Assembly (NCBI RefSeq): GCF_001483745.1
Contig: NZ_LQBL01000011.1
Location: 124,001-188,000 of the forward strand
Length of the DNA: 64,000 nt
Direction: 5' to 3'
Origin: Serinicoccus chungangensis
GTDB lineage: Bacteria; Actinomycetota; Actinomycetes; Actinomycetales; Dermatophilaceae
Positions 27,378-36,359 of the stretch are shown here, one piece after another. How positions within the stretch are numbered: position 1 is the stretch's first letter; each line of letters opens with the position of its first letter. Under the pieces are notes generated by a model that saw nothing but the letters and a program-made list of their open reading frames with translations, did not search any database and was not told the origin of the DNA. Position numbers and translations under genes: made by a program.

Positions 27378-28664
27378 ATGCCCGACCAGCTCACCGATGC
27401 CGTCATCCTCGGCGGCAACCGGATCCCGTTCGGCAAGGCGGGGGGTGCCTACGCCGATGCCTCCAACCAGGCCATGCTCACCTCCACCCTCGACGGGCTC
27501 GTCGCCCGCTTCGGGCTGGCGGGCGAACGCCTCGGGGAGGTCGCCGCGGGCGCCGTCCTCAAGCACGCCCGGGACTTCAACCTCACCCGCGAGGCGGTCC
27601 TCGGGTCGGCGCTGGCCGCGACGACCCCGGCCTACGACCTACAGCAGGCCTGCGGCACCGGCCTGGAGACGGTCATCCAGGTCGCCAACAAGATCCGGCT
27701 GGGGCAGGTCGACTCCGGCGTCGCCGGTGGCGTCGACTCGGCCAGCGACGCGCCCATCGCCGTCGGGGAGGGGCTGCGCAAGGCTCTGCTGGGCGCCAGC
27801 AGGGCCCGCACGCCGATGGCCCGGGTCAAGGCGCTGGCCGCGGTCCGGCCGGGCGACCTGGCCCCGGAGACGCCGCGCAACGCGGAGCCGCGGACCGGGC
27901 TGTCCATGGGGGAACACCAGGCGCTGACCGCCCGCGAGTGGGGCATCACCCGGGAGGCGCAGGACGAGCTCGCCGCCGCCAGCCACCACCAGCTCGCGGC
28001 CGCGTGGGACTCCGGCTTCTTCGACGACCTCGCCACCGGCTTCCTGCGGCTCTCCCGCGACGAGGGGCTGCGGCCGGACACCTCGGTCGACAAGCTCGCC
28101 GGGCTGTCCCCGGTCTTCGGCAAGGGCGAGGGCGCGACGATGACCGCCGGCAACTCGACGCCGCTGTCCGACGGCGCCGCGCTGGTCCTCCTCGGGAGCC
28201 CGCAGTGGGCCGCGGAGCACCGGCTGCCCGCCCTGGCGCGCTTCGTCGACGCCGAGGTCGCGGCCGTGGACTACGTGTCCGGTGACGAGGGCCTGCTCAT
28301 GGCCCCCGCGTACGCCGTGCCCCGGCTCCTCGCCCGGCAGGGGCTGACCCTCGACGACATCGACCGGTTCGAGATCCACGAGGCCTTCGCCTCCACGGTC
28401 CTGGCCACCCTGGCCGCCTGGGAGTCCGAGGAGTTCTGCACCGGCCGGCTGGGGCTGGACGGTCCGCTCGGCCGGGTGGACCGCAGCCGGCTCAACGTGC
28501 ACGGCTCCTCGCTCGCCGCCGGGCACCCGTTCGCCGCCACCGGCGGCCGCATCGTGGCCACCCTGGCCAAGATGCTCCACGACCTGGGGCCCGGCTCGCG
28601 CGGGCTCATCTCCGTCTGCGCGGCCGGCGGCCAGGGTGTCGTCGCGATCCTGGAAGGGTGCTGA
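27378..28664 (+). CDS. fadA2: acetyl-CoA acyltransferase (thiolase), FadA2-like
   Basis: Last step of beta-oxidation: thiolytic cleavage of 3-ketoacyl-CoA. 428 residues. Nucleophile cysteine in LQQACGTGLET, catalytic histidine in NVHGSSLAAGHPFAATGGR and second cysteine in SVCAAGGQG; also GAVLKHARDFNLTRE and NSTPLSDGAAL. These match the FadI/FadA2 type. ATG at 27378 follows GAGGAGATCCC. The gene is the first of an apparent operon with fabG4 and htdX. Confidence 0.94.
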   Translation: MPDQLTDAVILGGNRIPFGKAGGAYADASNQAMLTSTLDGLVARFGLAGERLGEVAAGAVLKHARDFNLTREAVLGSALAATTPAYDLQQACGTGLETVIQVANKIRLGQVDSGVAGGVDSASDAPIAVGEGLRKALLGASRARTPMARVKALAAVRPGDLAPETPRNAEPRTGLSMGEHQALTAREWGITREAQDELAAASHHQLAAAWDSGFFDDLATGFLRLSRDEGLRPDTSVDKLAGLSPVFGKGEGATMTAGNSTPLSDGAALVLLGSPQWAAEHRLPALARFVDAEVAAVDYVSGDEGLLMAPAYAVPRLLARQGLTLDDIDRFEIHEAFASTVLATLAAWESEEFCTGRLGLDGPLGRVDRSRLNVHGSSLAAGHPFAATGGRIVATLAKMLHDLGPGSRGLISVCAAGGQGVVAILEGC

Positions 28665-28665
28665 C

Positions 28666-30087
28666 ATGGCCGACCTGATGCAGCTGCTGACCACCAACCC
28701 GCTCGCCAAGCAGCTCGGGGTGCCGCAGGCGGCCCGGCTGCGGCGCGGACGCGAGCTGCCCTCCGGGCCGGTGGCCGTCGGCGCCGTCGGCGGGGGCACG
28801 CTGGCCGTGCGCACCCTGGAGCTGCTCGGGGTGCCGACCCGCGTGGCCCTCGTCGACCGCCCCGAGACCCGCGTCAGCGAGACCACCGACGACGGACGGA
28901 CCCGCGAGGTGCCCGAGGCATACCCCGGCAGCATCGGCGCCCTGGTGGTCGATGCCACCGGCGCGACCTCGATCGCCGACCTCGAGGTCGTCCGCGGGCT
29001 GCTGCGCCCGGCGATGAAGGGCCTGGAGCGCTCGGGCCGGGTCGTCGTGCTGGGGATCGAGCCGGAGACCGCCGGGGCACCCACCGCCGTGGCGACCCAG
29101 CAGGCGCTGGAGGGCATCGTGCGCAGCGTCGGCAAGGAGCTGCGCGGAGGGGCCACGGCGAACCTCGTGCGGGTCGACCTGCTCACCGCCGAGCCCACCT
29201 CGCCGGCCGAGCTCGCCTCCACCGTCCTGTTCCTGCTCCACGGCCGCTCGGCCTACGTCTCGGGCCAGGTGCTGCACGTGGGGCACGGCGCGGGCGACCC
29301 GCAGGCGGACGAGGTGCTGGCCGACCGCCCCTTCGAGGGGCGGGTCGTCGTCGTCACCGGCGCCGGCCGCGGGATCGGTGCCGGGATCGCCCGTACCCTC
29401 GCCCGGGACGGGGCCCTGGTGGTCGCGGTGGACGTCCCGGCCGGGGGGCAGGGGCTGGCGGAGGTCGCGAACAGCATCGGCGGCACGGCCCTCCAGCTCG
29501 ACATCACCGCCCCGGACGCGGGCGCGCGCATCGCCGCGCACGTCGCCCAGCGCTTCGGCGACATGGGCCGTATCCACGCCATCGTGCACAACGCCGGCAT
29601 CACCCGCGACAAGCTGCTCGCCAACACCGACGAGGAGCGCTGGGGCAGCGTCCTGGAGGTCAACCTGGCCGCCCAGATCCGCATCAACCAGGTGCTGCTG
29701 GACGACGGTCTGCCGGGGGGCCTCGACGACGGCGGACGCATCGTGGGGGTCGCGTCGACCTCGGGCATCGCGGGCAACCGCGGGCAGGCCAACTACGCCG
29801 CGTCCAAGGCCGGGGTCATCGGCCTCGTGCGCGCCATGGGGGCGGACCCCCGCCTCGCCGAGCGCGGGATCACCGTCAACGCCGTGGCCCCGGGCTTCAT
29901 CGAGACGGAGATGACCGGCAGGATGCCGGTGGCCACCCGGGAGGTGGCGCGGCGGATCAACAGCCTGCAGCAGGGCGGCCGGCCGGTGGACGTCGCCGAG
30001 ACCATTGGCTACCTCGCCGACCCGGCCAGCTCGGCGGTCACCGGTGAGGTGCTGCGCGTCTGCGGCCAGAGCCAGATCGGGGCGTGA
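28666..30087 (+). CDS. fabG4: high-molecular-weight 3-oxoacyl-(ACP/CoA) reductase, FabG4-like
   Basis: 473 residues, about twice the size of ordinary FabG. The N-terminal ~215 residues are a degenerate Rossmann-like domain (flavodoxin-like in FabG4) and the C-terminal ~250 are a classical SDR: VTGAGRGIGAGIARTLARDG (NAD(P) motif), HNAGITRD, GVASTSGIAGNRGQANYAAS KAG (Ser, Tyr, Lys catalytic set) and NAVAPGFIETEMT. HMW FabGs use NADH and favour CoA substrates in mycobacteria. ATG 28666 is one base after the fadA2 stop. htdX follows, overlapping the stop. Confidence 0.93.
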   Translation: MADLMQLLTTNPLAKQLGVPQAARLRRGRELPSGPVAVGAVGGGTLAVRTLELLGVPTRVALVDRPETRVSETTDDGRTREVPEAYPGSIGALVVDATGATSIADLEVVRGLLRPAMKGLERSGRVVVLGIEPETAGAPTAVATQQALEGIVRSVGKELRGGATANLVRVDLLTAEPTSPAELASTVLFLLHGRSAYVSGQVLHVGHGAGDPQADEVLADRPFEGRVVVVTGAGRGIGAGIARTLARDGALVVAVDVPAGGQGLAEVANSIGGTALQLDITAPDAGARIAAHVAQRFGDMGRIHAIVHNAGITRDKLLANTDEERWGSVLEVNLAAQIRINQVLLDDGLPGGLDDGGRIVGVASTSGIAGNRGQANYAASKAGVIGLVRAMGADPRLAERGITVNAVAPGFIETEMTGRMPVATREVARRINSLQQGGRPVDVAETIGYLADPASSAVTGEVLRVCGQSQIGA

Positions 30088-31040
30088 GCAGGGTGGACGT
30101 CGACGTGGAGCTGCTCGACCGGACGCCGCGCGTGGCGACCTCCTTCGCAGCCGGTGTCGCCACCGGGCTGGGCCGGCCCGGGGCCAGCGGCCAGCTGCCC
30201 GCGCGCCGCCTCGTGCTGCCCGGCGTCCGCCAGGACGTGCCCAGGCTCGCCGGGTTCTGCGAGGTCACCGGTGGCCTGCTGGCCGACACCGTGCCGGCCA
30301 CCTGGCTGCACGTGCTCACCTTCCCGCTCCAGGTCCGGCTCATGTCCGCCCGTGACTTCCCCTTCCCCATGCTCGGCATGGTGCACGTGGGCAACCGGAT
30401 GCGGGTGCACCGGCCGGTGCGGGTGAGCGAGGAGCTCACCCTCTCCACCTGGGCCGAGCGCCTCGCGCCGCACCGCAAGGGCAGCACCGTCGACCTCGTC
30501 GGCGAGGTCCGCGTCGCCGACGAGCTGGTCTGGGAGGGGCGCAGCACCTACCTCGTGCGCGGCGCCACGCCCCCCGGCGCGACCGCCGAGGGGACGCCGT
30601 CGTCCGGGGGCCACCCCGGCACCGACGGGTCGCCCGAGGGTCGCCCCGGCGCCGACGGGTCGTCCGGAGGCCCGGTCAGCCCTGCCGTCGAGGCGGTCGG
30701 ACGGCAGGTCGCGCTGTGGCGCCTCCCGGCCGACCTCGGGCGTTCCTACGCGCGGGTGGCGGGGGACGCCAACCCCATCCACCTCTCGGCGCTCAGCGCC
30801 AAGGCGTTCGGCTTCCCCCGCGCCATCGCCCACGGCATGTGGACGCACGCCCGGGCGCTCGCCGCCGTGCAGCCGCGCCTGCCCGAGCGGTACGCCGTCT
30901 CCGCGACCTTCCTCAAGCCGATCCTGCTGCCCTCGACGGTGGTGCTGCGCACCGGCGGGGAGGGGCTCGGCGACCTCGCCGTGACCGACCGCGAGGGCTC
31001 CCGCACGCACCTGTCGATGCAGGTCGACGGGCCGCTCTGA
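30084..31040 (+). CDS. htdX: MaoC-like hydratase/dehydratase, HtdX-like
   Basis: 318-residue double hot-dog protein, probably hydrating enoyl-CoA or dehydrating 3-hydroxyacyl-CoA. The C-terminal hot-dog has the catalytic signature YARVAGDANPIHLSALSAKA followed by IAHGMWTHA (Asp and His). The N-terminal hot-dog is degenerate. Between them is a Gly/Pro/Ser-rich linker of about 40 residues (near 168-210) with repeated PGxDGS units encoded by near-repeats at 30600-30680. GTG start 30084 overlaps the fabG4 stop, so the two are coupled as in M. tuberculosis Rv0242c-Rv0241c. Confidence 0.9.
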   Translation: MSRVDVDVELLDRTPRVATSFAAGVATGLGRPGASGQLPARRLVLPGVRQDVPRLAGFCEVTGGLLADTVPATWLHVLTFPLQVRLMSARDFPFPMLGMVHVGNRMRVHRPVRVSEELTLSTWAERLAPHRKGSTVDLVGEVRVADELVWEGRSTYLVRGATPPGATAEGTPSSGGHPGTDGSPEGRPGADGSSGGPVSPAVEAVGRQVALWRLPADLGRSYARVAGDANPIHLSALSAKAFGFPRAIAHGMWTHARALAAVQPRLPERYAVSATFLKPILLPSTVVLRTGGEGLGDLAVTDREGSRTHLSMQVDGPL

Positions 31041-31067
31041 GCGGTCCTGGCGCAGGCCGTGGCCGTT

Positions 31068-31097
31068 TTGGATTCGCCCGCCGGCCTCGTGTAAAGT
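31068..31097 (+). promoter_or_regulatory. promoter of the tRNA-Thr/tRNA-Met/rpmG unit
   Basis: TTGGAT (31068-31073), an 18-base spacer, and TAAAGT (31092-31097), about 47 bases before tRNA-Thr. Good match to the housekeeping sigma consensus TTGacn/TAnnnT. Confidence 0.6.
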
Positions 31098-31143
31098 TGC
31101 GTCTCGCTGCCTGCGGGCCTCCGCCCGCCAGGATCCACAGCCC

Positions 31144-31216
31144 GCCCCTATAGCTCAGTCGGTAGAGCGTCTCCATGGTAAGGAGAAGGTCAACGGTTCG
31201 ATTCCGTTTGGGGGCT
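31144..31216 (+). tRNA. tRNA-Thr (anticodon GGT)
   Basis: 73 nt. Acceptor GCCCCTA pairs with TGGGGGC, discriminator T. Anticodon loop reads ATGGTAA with anticodon GGT. D arm GCTCAGTCGGTAGAGC, T loop TTCGATT. CCA not encoded. Located 29 bases before tRNA-Met. Confidence 0.95.
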
Positions 31217-31245
31217 CTGGTGAGCCGGTTCGCCGGGCGCCGCGA

Positions 31246-31322
31246 GGCGGAGTAGCTCAGCTGGTTAGAGCGCACGACTCATAATCGTGAGGTCGCGGGA
31301 TCGAGCCCCGCCTCCGCTACCA
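31246..31322 (+). tRNA. tRNA-Met (anticodon CAT), elongator type
   Basis: Acceptor GGCGGAG pairs with CTCCGCT, discriminator A, and CCA is encoded (31320-31322). Anticodon stem ACGA/TCGT with loop CTCATAA. It lacks the three G:C pairs of initiator tRNA, so it is elongator Met. T arm GCGGGATCGAGCCCCGC. Common position just before rpmG in actinobacteria. Confidence 0.95.
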
Positions 31323-31380
31323 CGTACCGCGCAGGTACGGACCGCACAAGCACAGATCCACACCGAGAGCAGGTTGCACC

Positions 31381-31548
31381 GTGGCTAAGTCCACCGACGT
31401 TCGCCCCAAGATCACCATGGCGTGCACGGAGTGCAAGGAGCGCAACTACATCACCAAGAAGAACCGGCGGAACAACCCCGACCGGCTCGACATGGCGAAG
31501 TTCTGTCCGCGCTGCGGCAAGCACACCGCGCACCGCGAGACCCGCTGA
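31381..31548 (+). CDS. rpmG: 50S ribosomal protein L33
   Basis: 55 residues from GTG 31381: begins [18 protein letters not shown] and ends KHTAHRETR. Two CxxC pairs (CTEC, CPRC) make it the zinc-binding form of L33. It has no strong Shine-Dalgarno site. Together with tRNA-Thr, tRNA-Met and hadAB it forms a gene order conserved across actinobacteria. It is too short for most ORF callers. Confidence 0.95.
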   Translation: MAKSTDVRPKITMACTECKERNYITKKNRRNNPDRLDMAKFCPRCGKHTAHRETR

Positions 31549-31655
31549 CCTCCGCGTCGCCGACGACGACCAGGCCGTCACCCGTCCAGGGTGGCGGCCT
31601 TCGTCATACCCGACCGCGCTCCGGACCAGGGGGGTGGATCGCTAGGGTGAGAGGT

Positions 31656-32102
31656 ATGCCTGTCAACCCTGACTACGCCGGTCGCGCGTACCCCCCGGCC
31701 GGCCCCTTCGAGGTGACCCGCGAACAGCTCGTGGCCTTCGCCGACGCGGTGGGGGCCGGCGGCCCGGCCCACCGCGACCCGGAGGCGGCACGCGCGATGG
31801 GCTACGCGGACGTCGTCGCGCCGCCGACCTTCGCGGTCCGGCTCGCCCAGCAGTGCGAGGCGCAGCTGGTGGAGGACCCGGGGGCGGGCATCGACTTCTC
31901 GCGCGTCGTGCACGGCCAGGAGGGCTTCGTGCACCACCGCCCGATCACCGCGGGCGACCGCCTGACCGGCACGCTGCACGTCGACACCATGCGCGAGGCG
32001 GGCGGCCACGGCATGGTGGCCACCCGCGTGGAGCTCGTCGACGCCGACGGGGCGGCCGTCACGACCGTGACCTCGACGATCGTGGTCCGGGGGGAGGGCT
32101 GA
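31656..32102 (+). CDS. hadA: MaoC-like dehydratase subunit HadA-like
   Basis: 148-residue hot-dog protein of the FAS1-dehydratase-like N-terminal type (PPAGPFEVTREQLVAFADAV, PTFAVRLAQQ, HGQEGFVHHRPITAGDRLTG). It lacks the catalytic Asp/His pair, which is supplied by the partner HadB encoded next. The start is ATG 31656. TAGGGT at 31643-31648 lies seven bases upstream, so the transcript may be leaderless, though GAGG is also present. In mycobacteria HadAB/BC dehydrate 3-hydroxyacyl-ACP in FAS-II; here the exact pathway is not known. Confidence 0.9.
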   Translation: MPVNPDYAGRAYPPAGPFEVTREQLVAFADAVGAGGPAHRDPEAARAMGYADVVAPPTFAVRLAQQCEAQLVEDPGAGIDFSRVVHGQEGFVHHRPITAGDRLTGTLHVDTMREAGGHGMVATRVELVDADGAAVTTVTSTIVVRGEG

Positions 32103-32502
32103 TGAGCGACCTCACCCGCACCGTGACCGTCGACCGCGCCCGCCTCGTGGCCTACGCCGAGGCCTCGGGCGACCAGAACCCGATCCACCAGGACGCCGAG
32201 GTCGCGCGCCGGGTCGGTCTGCCCGACGTCATCGCCCACGGCATGTGGACCATGGGTGCCGCGCTCGAGCTCGTCACCGATCTCGTCGGTGGTGACCCGG
32301 GCCGCATCCTGTCCTGCCAGACCCGCTTCACCGGCATGGTGGTCGTGCCCGAGGGGGAGACCGTCGAGGTCCTCGTCACCGGTGTCGTGAAGAAGGTCGA
32401 CGAGGCCGCCGGGACCCAGACGCTGGAGCTGAGCGCGACCTGTGCGGGGGAGAAGGTGCTCGGCCGCTGCCAGGCGGTGGTGCGCCCGCTCGGGGCCCAG
32501 GC

Positions 32503-32506
<4 letters not shown>
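32102..32506 (+). CDS. hadB: MaoC-like dehydratase catalytic subunit HadB-like
   Basis: 134-residue hot-dog hydratase with the full catalytic motif YAEASGDQNPIHQDAEVARR, then PDVIAHGMWTMG (Asp and His). The start ATG overlaps the hadA stop (TGATG), showing a coupled heterodimer. Its stop overlaps the GTG of murB. Confidence 0.92.
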
Positions 32507-33678
<1,172 letters not shown>

Positions 33679-33749
33679 GGATCGGCCCCGCGCCCGCTCG
33701 CTCCGCCTGCCAGGTGCGCGCCCTCGCGGGTAGGGGCCACGATGACCTC

Positions 33750-34187
33750 ATGAGACGTCACCGGCGGCCCGTCCTCCTCCTCGCCCTCCTCGGCGTCGGG
33801 CTCACCGTCTACGGGTGCGGGACCGAGGGCGCCGACCCCGGCGGGGGAACCGCCGCGCAGACGCCCACGTCGGGAGCCGCCGCCGAGGAGGTGGTCGGCA
33901 TCGGCATCGTCATGCAGCGCTCTGCCGAGGAGCCTCCTGAGTTCTGCGTCGGTCCGGTCGCGGAGTCGATGCCGCCCCAGTGCCGGGGGCCGGTGCTGGC
34001 GGGCGAGTTCTCGTGGGAGGACGTGGAGGCGCGGCAGCAGGGTGAGGTCCGGTGGACGGACGAGACGTACTACGGGGTCGGCACCTACGCGCCCGACGGC
34101 GGCGAGCAGGGCACGTTCACGCTGACCCGGCCGCTGACGACCGAGCAGCCGCAGGGCTACCCGCCCCTCCGCCCGGCCGAGGGGTGA
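33750..34187 (+). CDS. putative lipoprotein of unknown function
   Basis: 145 residues from ATG 33750. Signal: MRRHRRPVLLLALLGVGLTV then YGC, a slightly irregular lipobox (VYGC), followed by a Gly/Thr/Ala-rich linker. The mature part has two cysteines (EFCVGP, PQCRGP) and the segment EFSWEDVEARQQGEVRWTDE. No family recognised. Probably anchored outside the membrane. Confidence 0.7.
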   Translation: MRRHRRPVLLLALLGVGLTVYGCGTEGADPGGGTAAQTPTSGAAAEEVVGIGIVMQRSAEEPPEFCVGPVAESMPPQCRGPVLAGEFSWEDVEARQQGEVRWTDETYYGVGTYAPDGGEQGTFTLTRPLTTEQPQGYPPLRPAEG

Positions 34188-34303
34188 CCACAGGAGCATC
34201 CGGCCCGCCAGGCTCCGGGGCCGTCCTCGGGGAACCCTGGTGCTCCCTCGCCGGGTCGACGCGGACCTTCACCCGTGACCGTCCTCTGGGACGCGCCGGC
34301 GGC

Positions 34304-34867
34304 CTACCCGGGCCAGCGCGGACCCTCGCCCGGCGCCTGGGGCCGCGGCTGCTTCCCGTAGCGGACTCCCGGCGGGATCGCGAAACCCTCCGCGGTCCAC
34401 CGTGGCCGGGGACCAGAGCTGCGTCCTCCGAAGTAGTCGTGGAACCACCACCACCGCGGTCCGTACGTGCTCGGTCGCACTGCACGGTGGGCAGGGAACC
34501 GACGACCGGACCGGTCTACCGCGACCAGGTCGGCCTCCTCCCAGCTGATGACCGGCATACCGTCGGGGCCGAGCACCGCCAGACCCACCCCGGCCCGACG
34601 CAGGAGCTCGAGGCAGACGTCCAGGGTGAGCTGCTCGGCGTGGCGCTCCGCCCGGGCGACCAGGCTCTGGTGGACACCCCAGCTCTGCGCCAGCGCACGT
34701 TGGCTCCATCCCCGCTCCCGGCGGAACGCGCGCAGCGCCAGCCCCACCTGCTCGGCCGCTCCCGGTCGTCGCGGCCCGGCCACCTCGCTCCCGGGCGAGG
34801 TCGGCACCCCGTCCGGGCACTCCTCGCCGTCACCCACGTGCGTCGCACCGGTGTCGATCGCTGCCAT
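34304..34867 (-). CDS. XRE-type helix-turn-helix protein
   Basis: 187 residues from ATG 34867. HTH: VGLALRAFRRERGWSQRALA, QSWGVHQSLVARAERHAEQ. The C-terminal part is unusual: aromatic- and Arg-rich (RPSTYGPRWWWFHDYFGGRS, then PRPRWTAEGFAIPPGV), suggesting a separate nucleic-acid or ligand surface. No family recognised beyond the HTH. It is convergent with the lipoprotein gene and may autoregulate through the dyad-rich region upstream. Confidence 0.75.
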   Translation of the reverse strand: MAAIDTGATHVGDGEECPDGVPTSPGSEVAGPRRPGAAEQVGLALRAFRRERGWSQRALAQSWGVHQSLVARAERHAEQLTLDVCLELLRRAGVGLAVLGPDGMPVISWEEADLVAVDRSGRRFPAHRAVRPSTYGPRWWWFHDYFGGRSSGPRPRWTAEGFAIPPGVRYGKQPRPQAPGEGPRWPG

Positions 34868-35241
34868 CCGTCCCCCCTCATCGCTCCTCGTGCCGCCACC
34901 CTGCACGGCCCGGCCGGCGCCCGCCACCGCCCCGCGCCCGTCTGTGGACGGCGCACCGGTCCCGCCACCCCTGGGGATACCGACCCCCACCGCACCCCCT
35001 GCGCCGGAGACGTCACGTTGATCTCCCTCCCGGATCACCCCGCCGGTGAGGCGCCACCGGACTCAACGGCGGGCTGACACCTGCCGGGGGTCACCCGTGC
35101 CGCTGAGTCACCAGCTGACTCAGCCCGCCACTGACTCTCGAGCGGGGTCAGTGGCGTGCTGATCCGGCTGGGGGATCAGAGTGACGTGTCCGGCGCAGGT
35201 GGGTGCGCGACCGCCCAGTTATATGGCGGACACCGCCGGGG
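34868..35241. other. intergenic region with several dyad symmetries
   Basis: No gene. Dyads: TGAGTCA-N5-TGACTCA (35104-35122); CGCCACTGAC (35126-35135) with GTCAGTGGCG (35147-35156); CTGATCC (35159-35165) with GGATCAG (35173-35179). GACTCA/TGAGTC elements recur (also near 35060). The region lies between the start of the XRE gene and the 3' end of the deaminase gene. It could hold operators for the XRE protein or terminators for the adjacent genes. Confidence 0.6.
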
Positions 35242-36294
35242 TCACGCGTCCGTGGGGGGTTCGGGGGAGTCGAGCCAGGCGTCGACCTCGGCGAGCAGCT
35301 GACGTCGGGTCGACGGGGAGGCCACGGACCCCTCGATGGAGCCGCGGGCCAGGAGCGCGAGTGCGTCGTCGTCGAGCCCGTGGTCGAGGCGGGCCGAGAC
35401 GTACTGGTCGGCCAGGCGGCTGCCGAAGAGCAGCGGGTCGTCCGCACCGAGCGCGACGCGCGCGCCGACCTGGAGCAACCTGGGGAGGGGTACGGTGCCG
35501 AGGTGCTCGTAGACCCCGAGCGCGACGTTGCTCCCGGGGCAGACCTCGAGCGTCACCTGCTCGTCCACCACCCGCGCCAGGACCGACTCGTCCTCGACGG
35601 CCCGGATGCCGTGCCCCAGCCGGTCCGGGAGCAGGTGGTCGAGCGCGACGGCCACGTGGTCGGCCCCCAGCAGCTCCCCGGCGTGCGGCACGCTCGCCAG
35701 GCCCGCCTTCGCCGCGATCCGGAAGGCCGGCTCGAAGTCACCGGTCCAGCCGCGCCGCTCGTCGTTGGACAGGCCGAAGCCGACGACCGTCCCGGCGGAG
35801 TCACCGGCGTGCCGGGCCGCGAGGCGGGCGAGCGCCCGGGCGTCCAACGGGTGCCGCATGCGGGAGGCGGCCACGACCACCGCGACCTGGGTCGGCCCCG
35901 CTGCGGAGACCGAGCGCGCCTCGTCGAGCACGATCTCCAGGGCAGGGGTCAGGCCGCCTACGAAGGGGGCGTATGACGTCGGGTCGACCTGGATCTCAAG
36001 CCACCGCGATCCCTCGGCGGCGTCGTCCTGCGCCGCCTCCCGCACGATGCGCCGCATGTCCGCCTCGTCGCGGACGACGGCCCGGGCCGCGTCGTAGAGG
36101 CGCTGGAACCGGAACCAGCCGCGCTCGTCGTGCCCGGACAGCCGCGGCGGCCACTGGCTGGTCAGGGCGTGCGGCAGGCGCAGGCCGTGCTTGTCCGCCA
36201 GGTCGCGCACGGTGTCCACCCGCATCGACCCGGTGAAGTGCAGGTGCAGGTGGGCCTTGGGCAGCGCGAGCAACGAGCGCGTGCGTCCAGGCAT
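35242..36294 (-). CDS. add: adenosine deaminase family protein
   Basis: Zinc-dependent amidohydrolase-fold deaminase (adenosine to inosine), 350 residues. Metal ligands in KAHLHLHFTGSMR (HxH), SVPHAGELLGAD (His/Glu), DRLGHGIRA and VALGADDPLLFG (Asp-Asp). CPGSNVALGVY matches the ADA family. The substrate-loop forms (HFTGSM instead of HLDG/HLEGS; ALGADDP instead of NTDDP) differ from classical ADA, so the exact nucleoside or base is uncertain. ATG 36294. Confidence 0.88.
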   Translation of the reverse strand: MPGRTRSLLALPKAHLHLHFTGSMRVDTVRDLADKHGLRLPHALTSQWPPRLSGHDERGWFRFQRLYDAARAVVRDEADMRRIVREAAQDDAAEGSRWLEIQVDPTSYAPFVGGLTPALEIVLDEARSVSAAGPTQVAVVVAASRMRHPLDARALARLAARHAGDSAGTVVGFGLSNDERRGWTGDFEPAFRIAAKAGLASVPHAGELLGADHVAVALDHLLPDRLGHGIRAVEDESVLARVVDEQVTLEVCPGSNVALGVYEHLGTVPLPRLLQVGARVALGADDPLLFGSRLADQYVSARLDHGLDDDALALLARGSIEGSVASPSTRRQLLAEVDAWLDSPEPPTDA

Positions 36295-36359
36295 CCCCCC
36301 AGGGTAGACGGGGGATGGCCCCCTGGGAGAGGTCCCCGGCGCTCGCTAGAGTCGCTGCC

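Noticed and set aside
24572-27436. 954-codon frame joining the acyl-CoA dehydrogenase with an upstream Arg-rich part
   Set aside because: The upstream part is an out-of-frame reading of the tetR gene. ATG 26617 gives the true enzyme, coupled to tetR.
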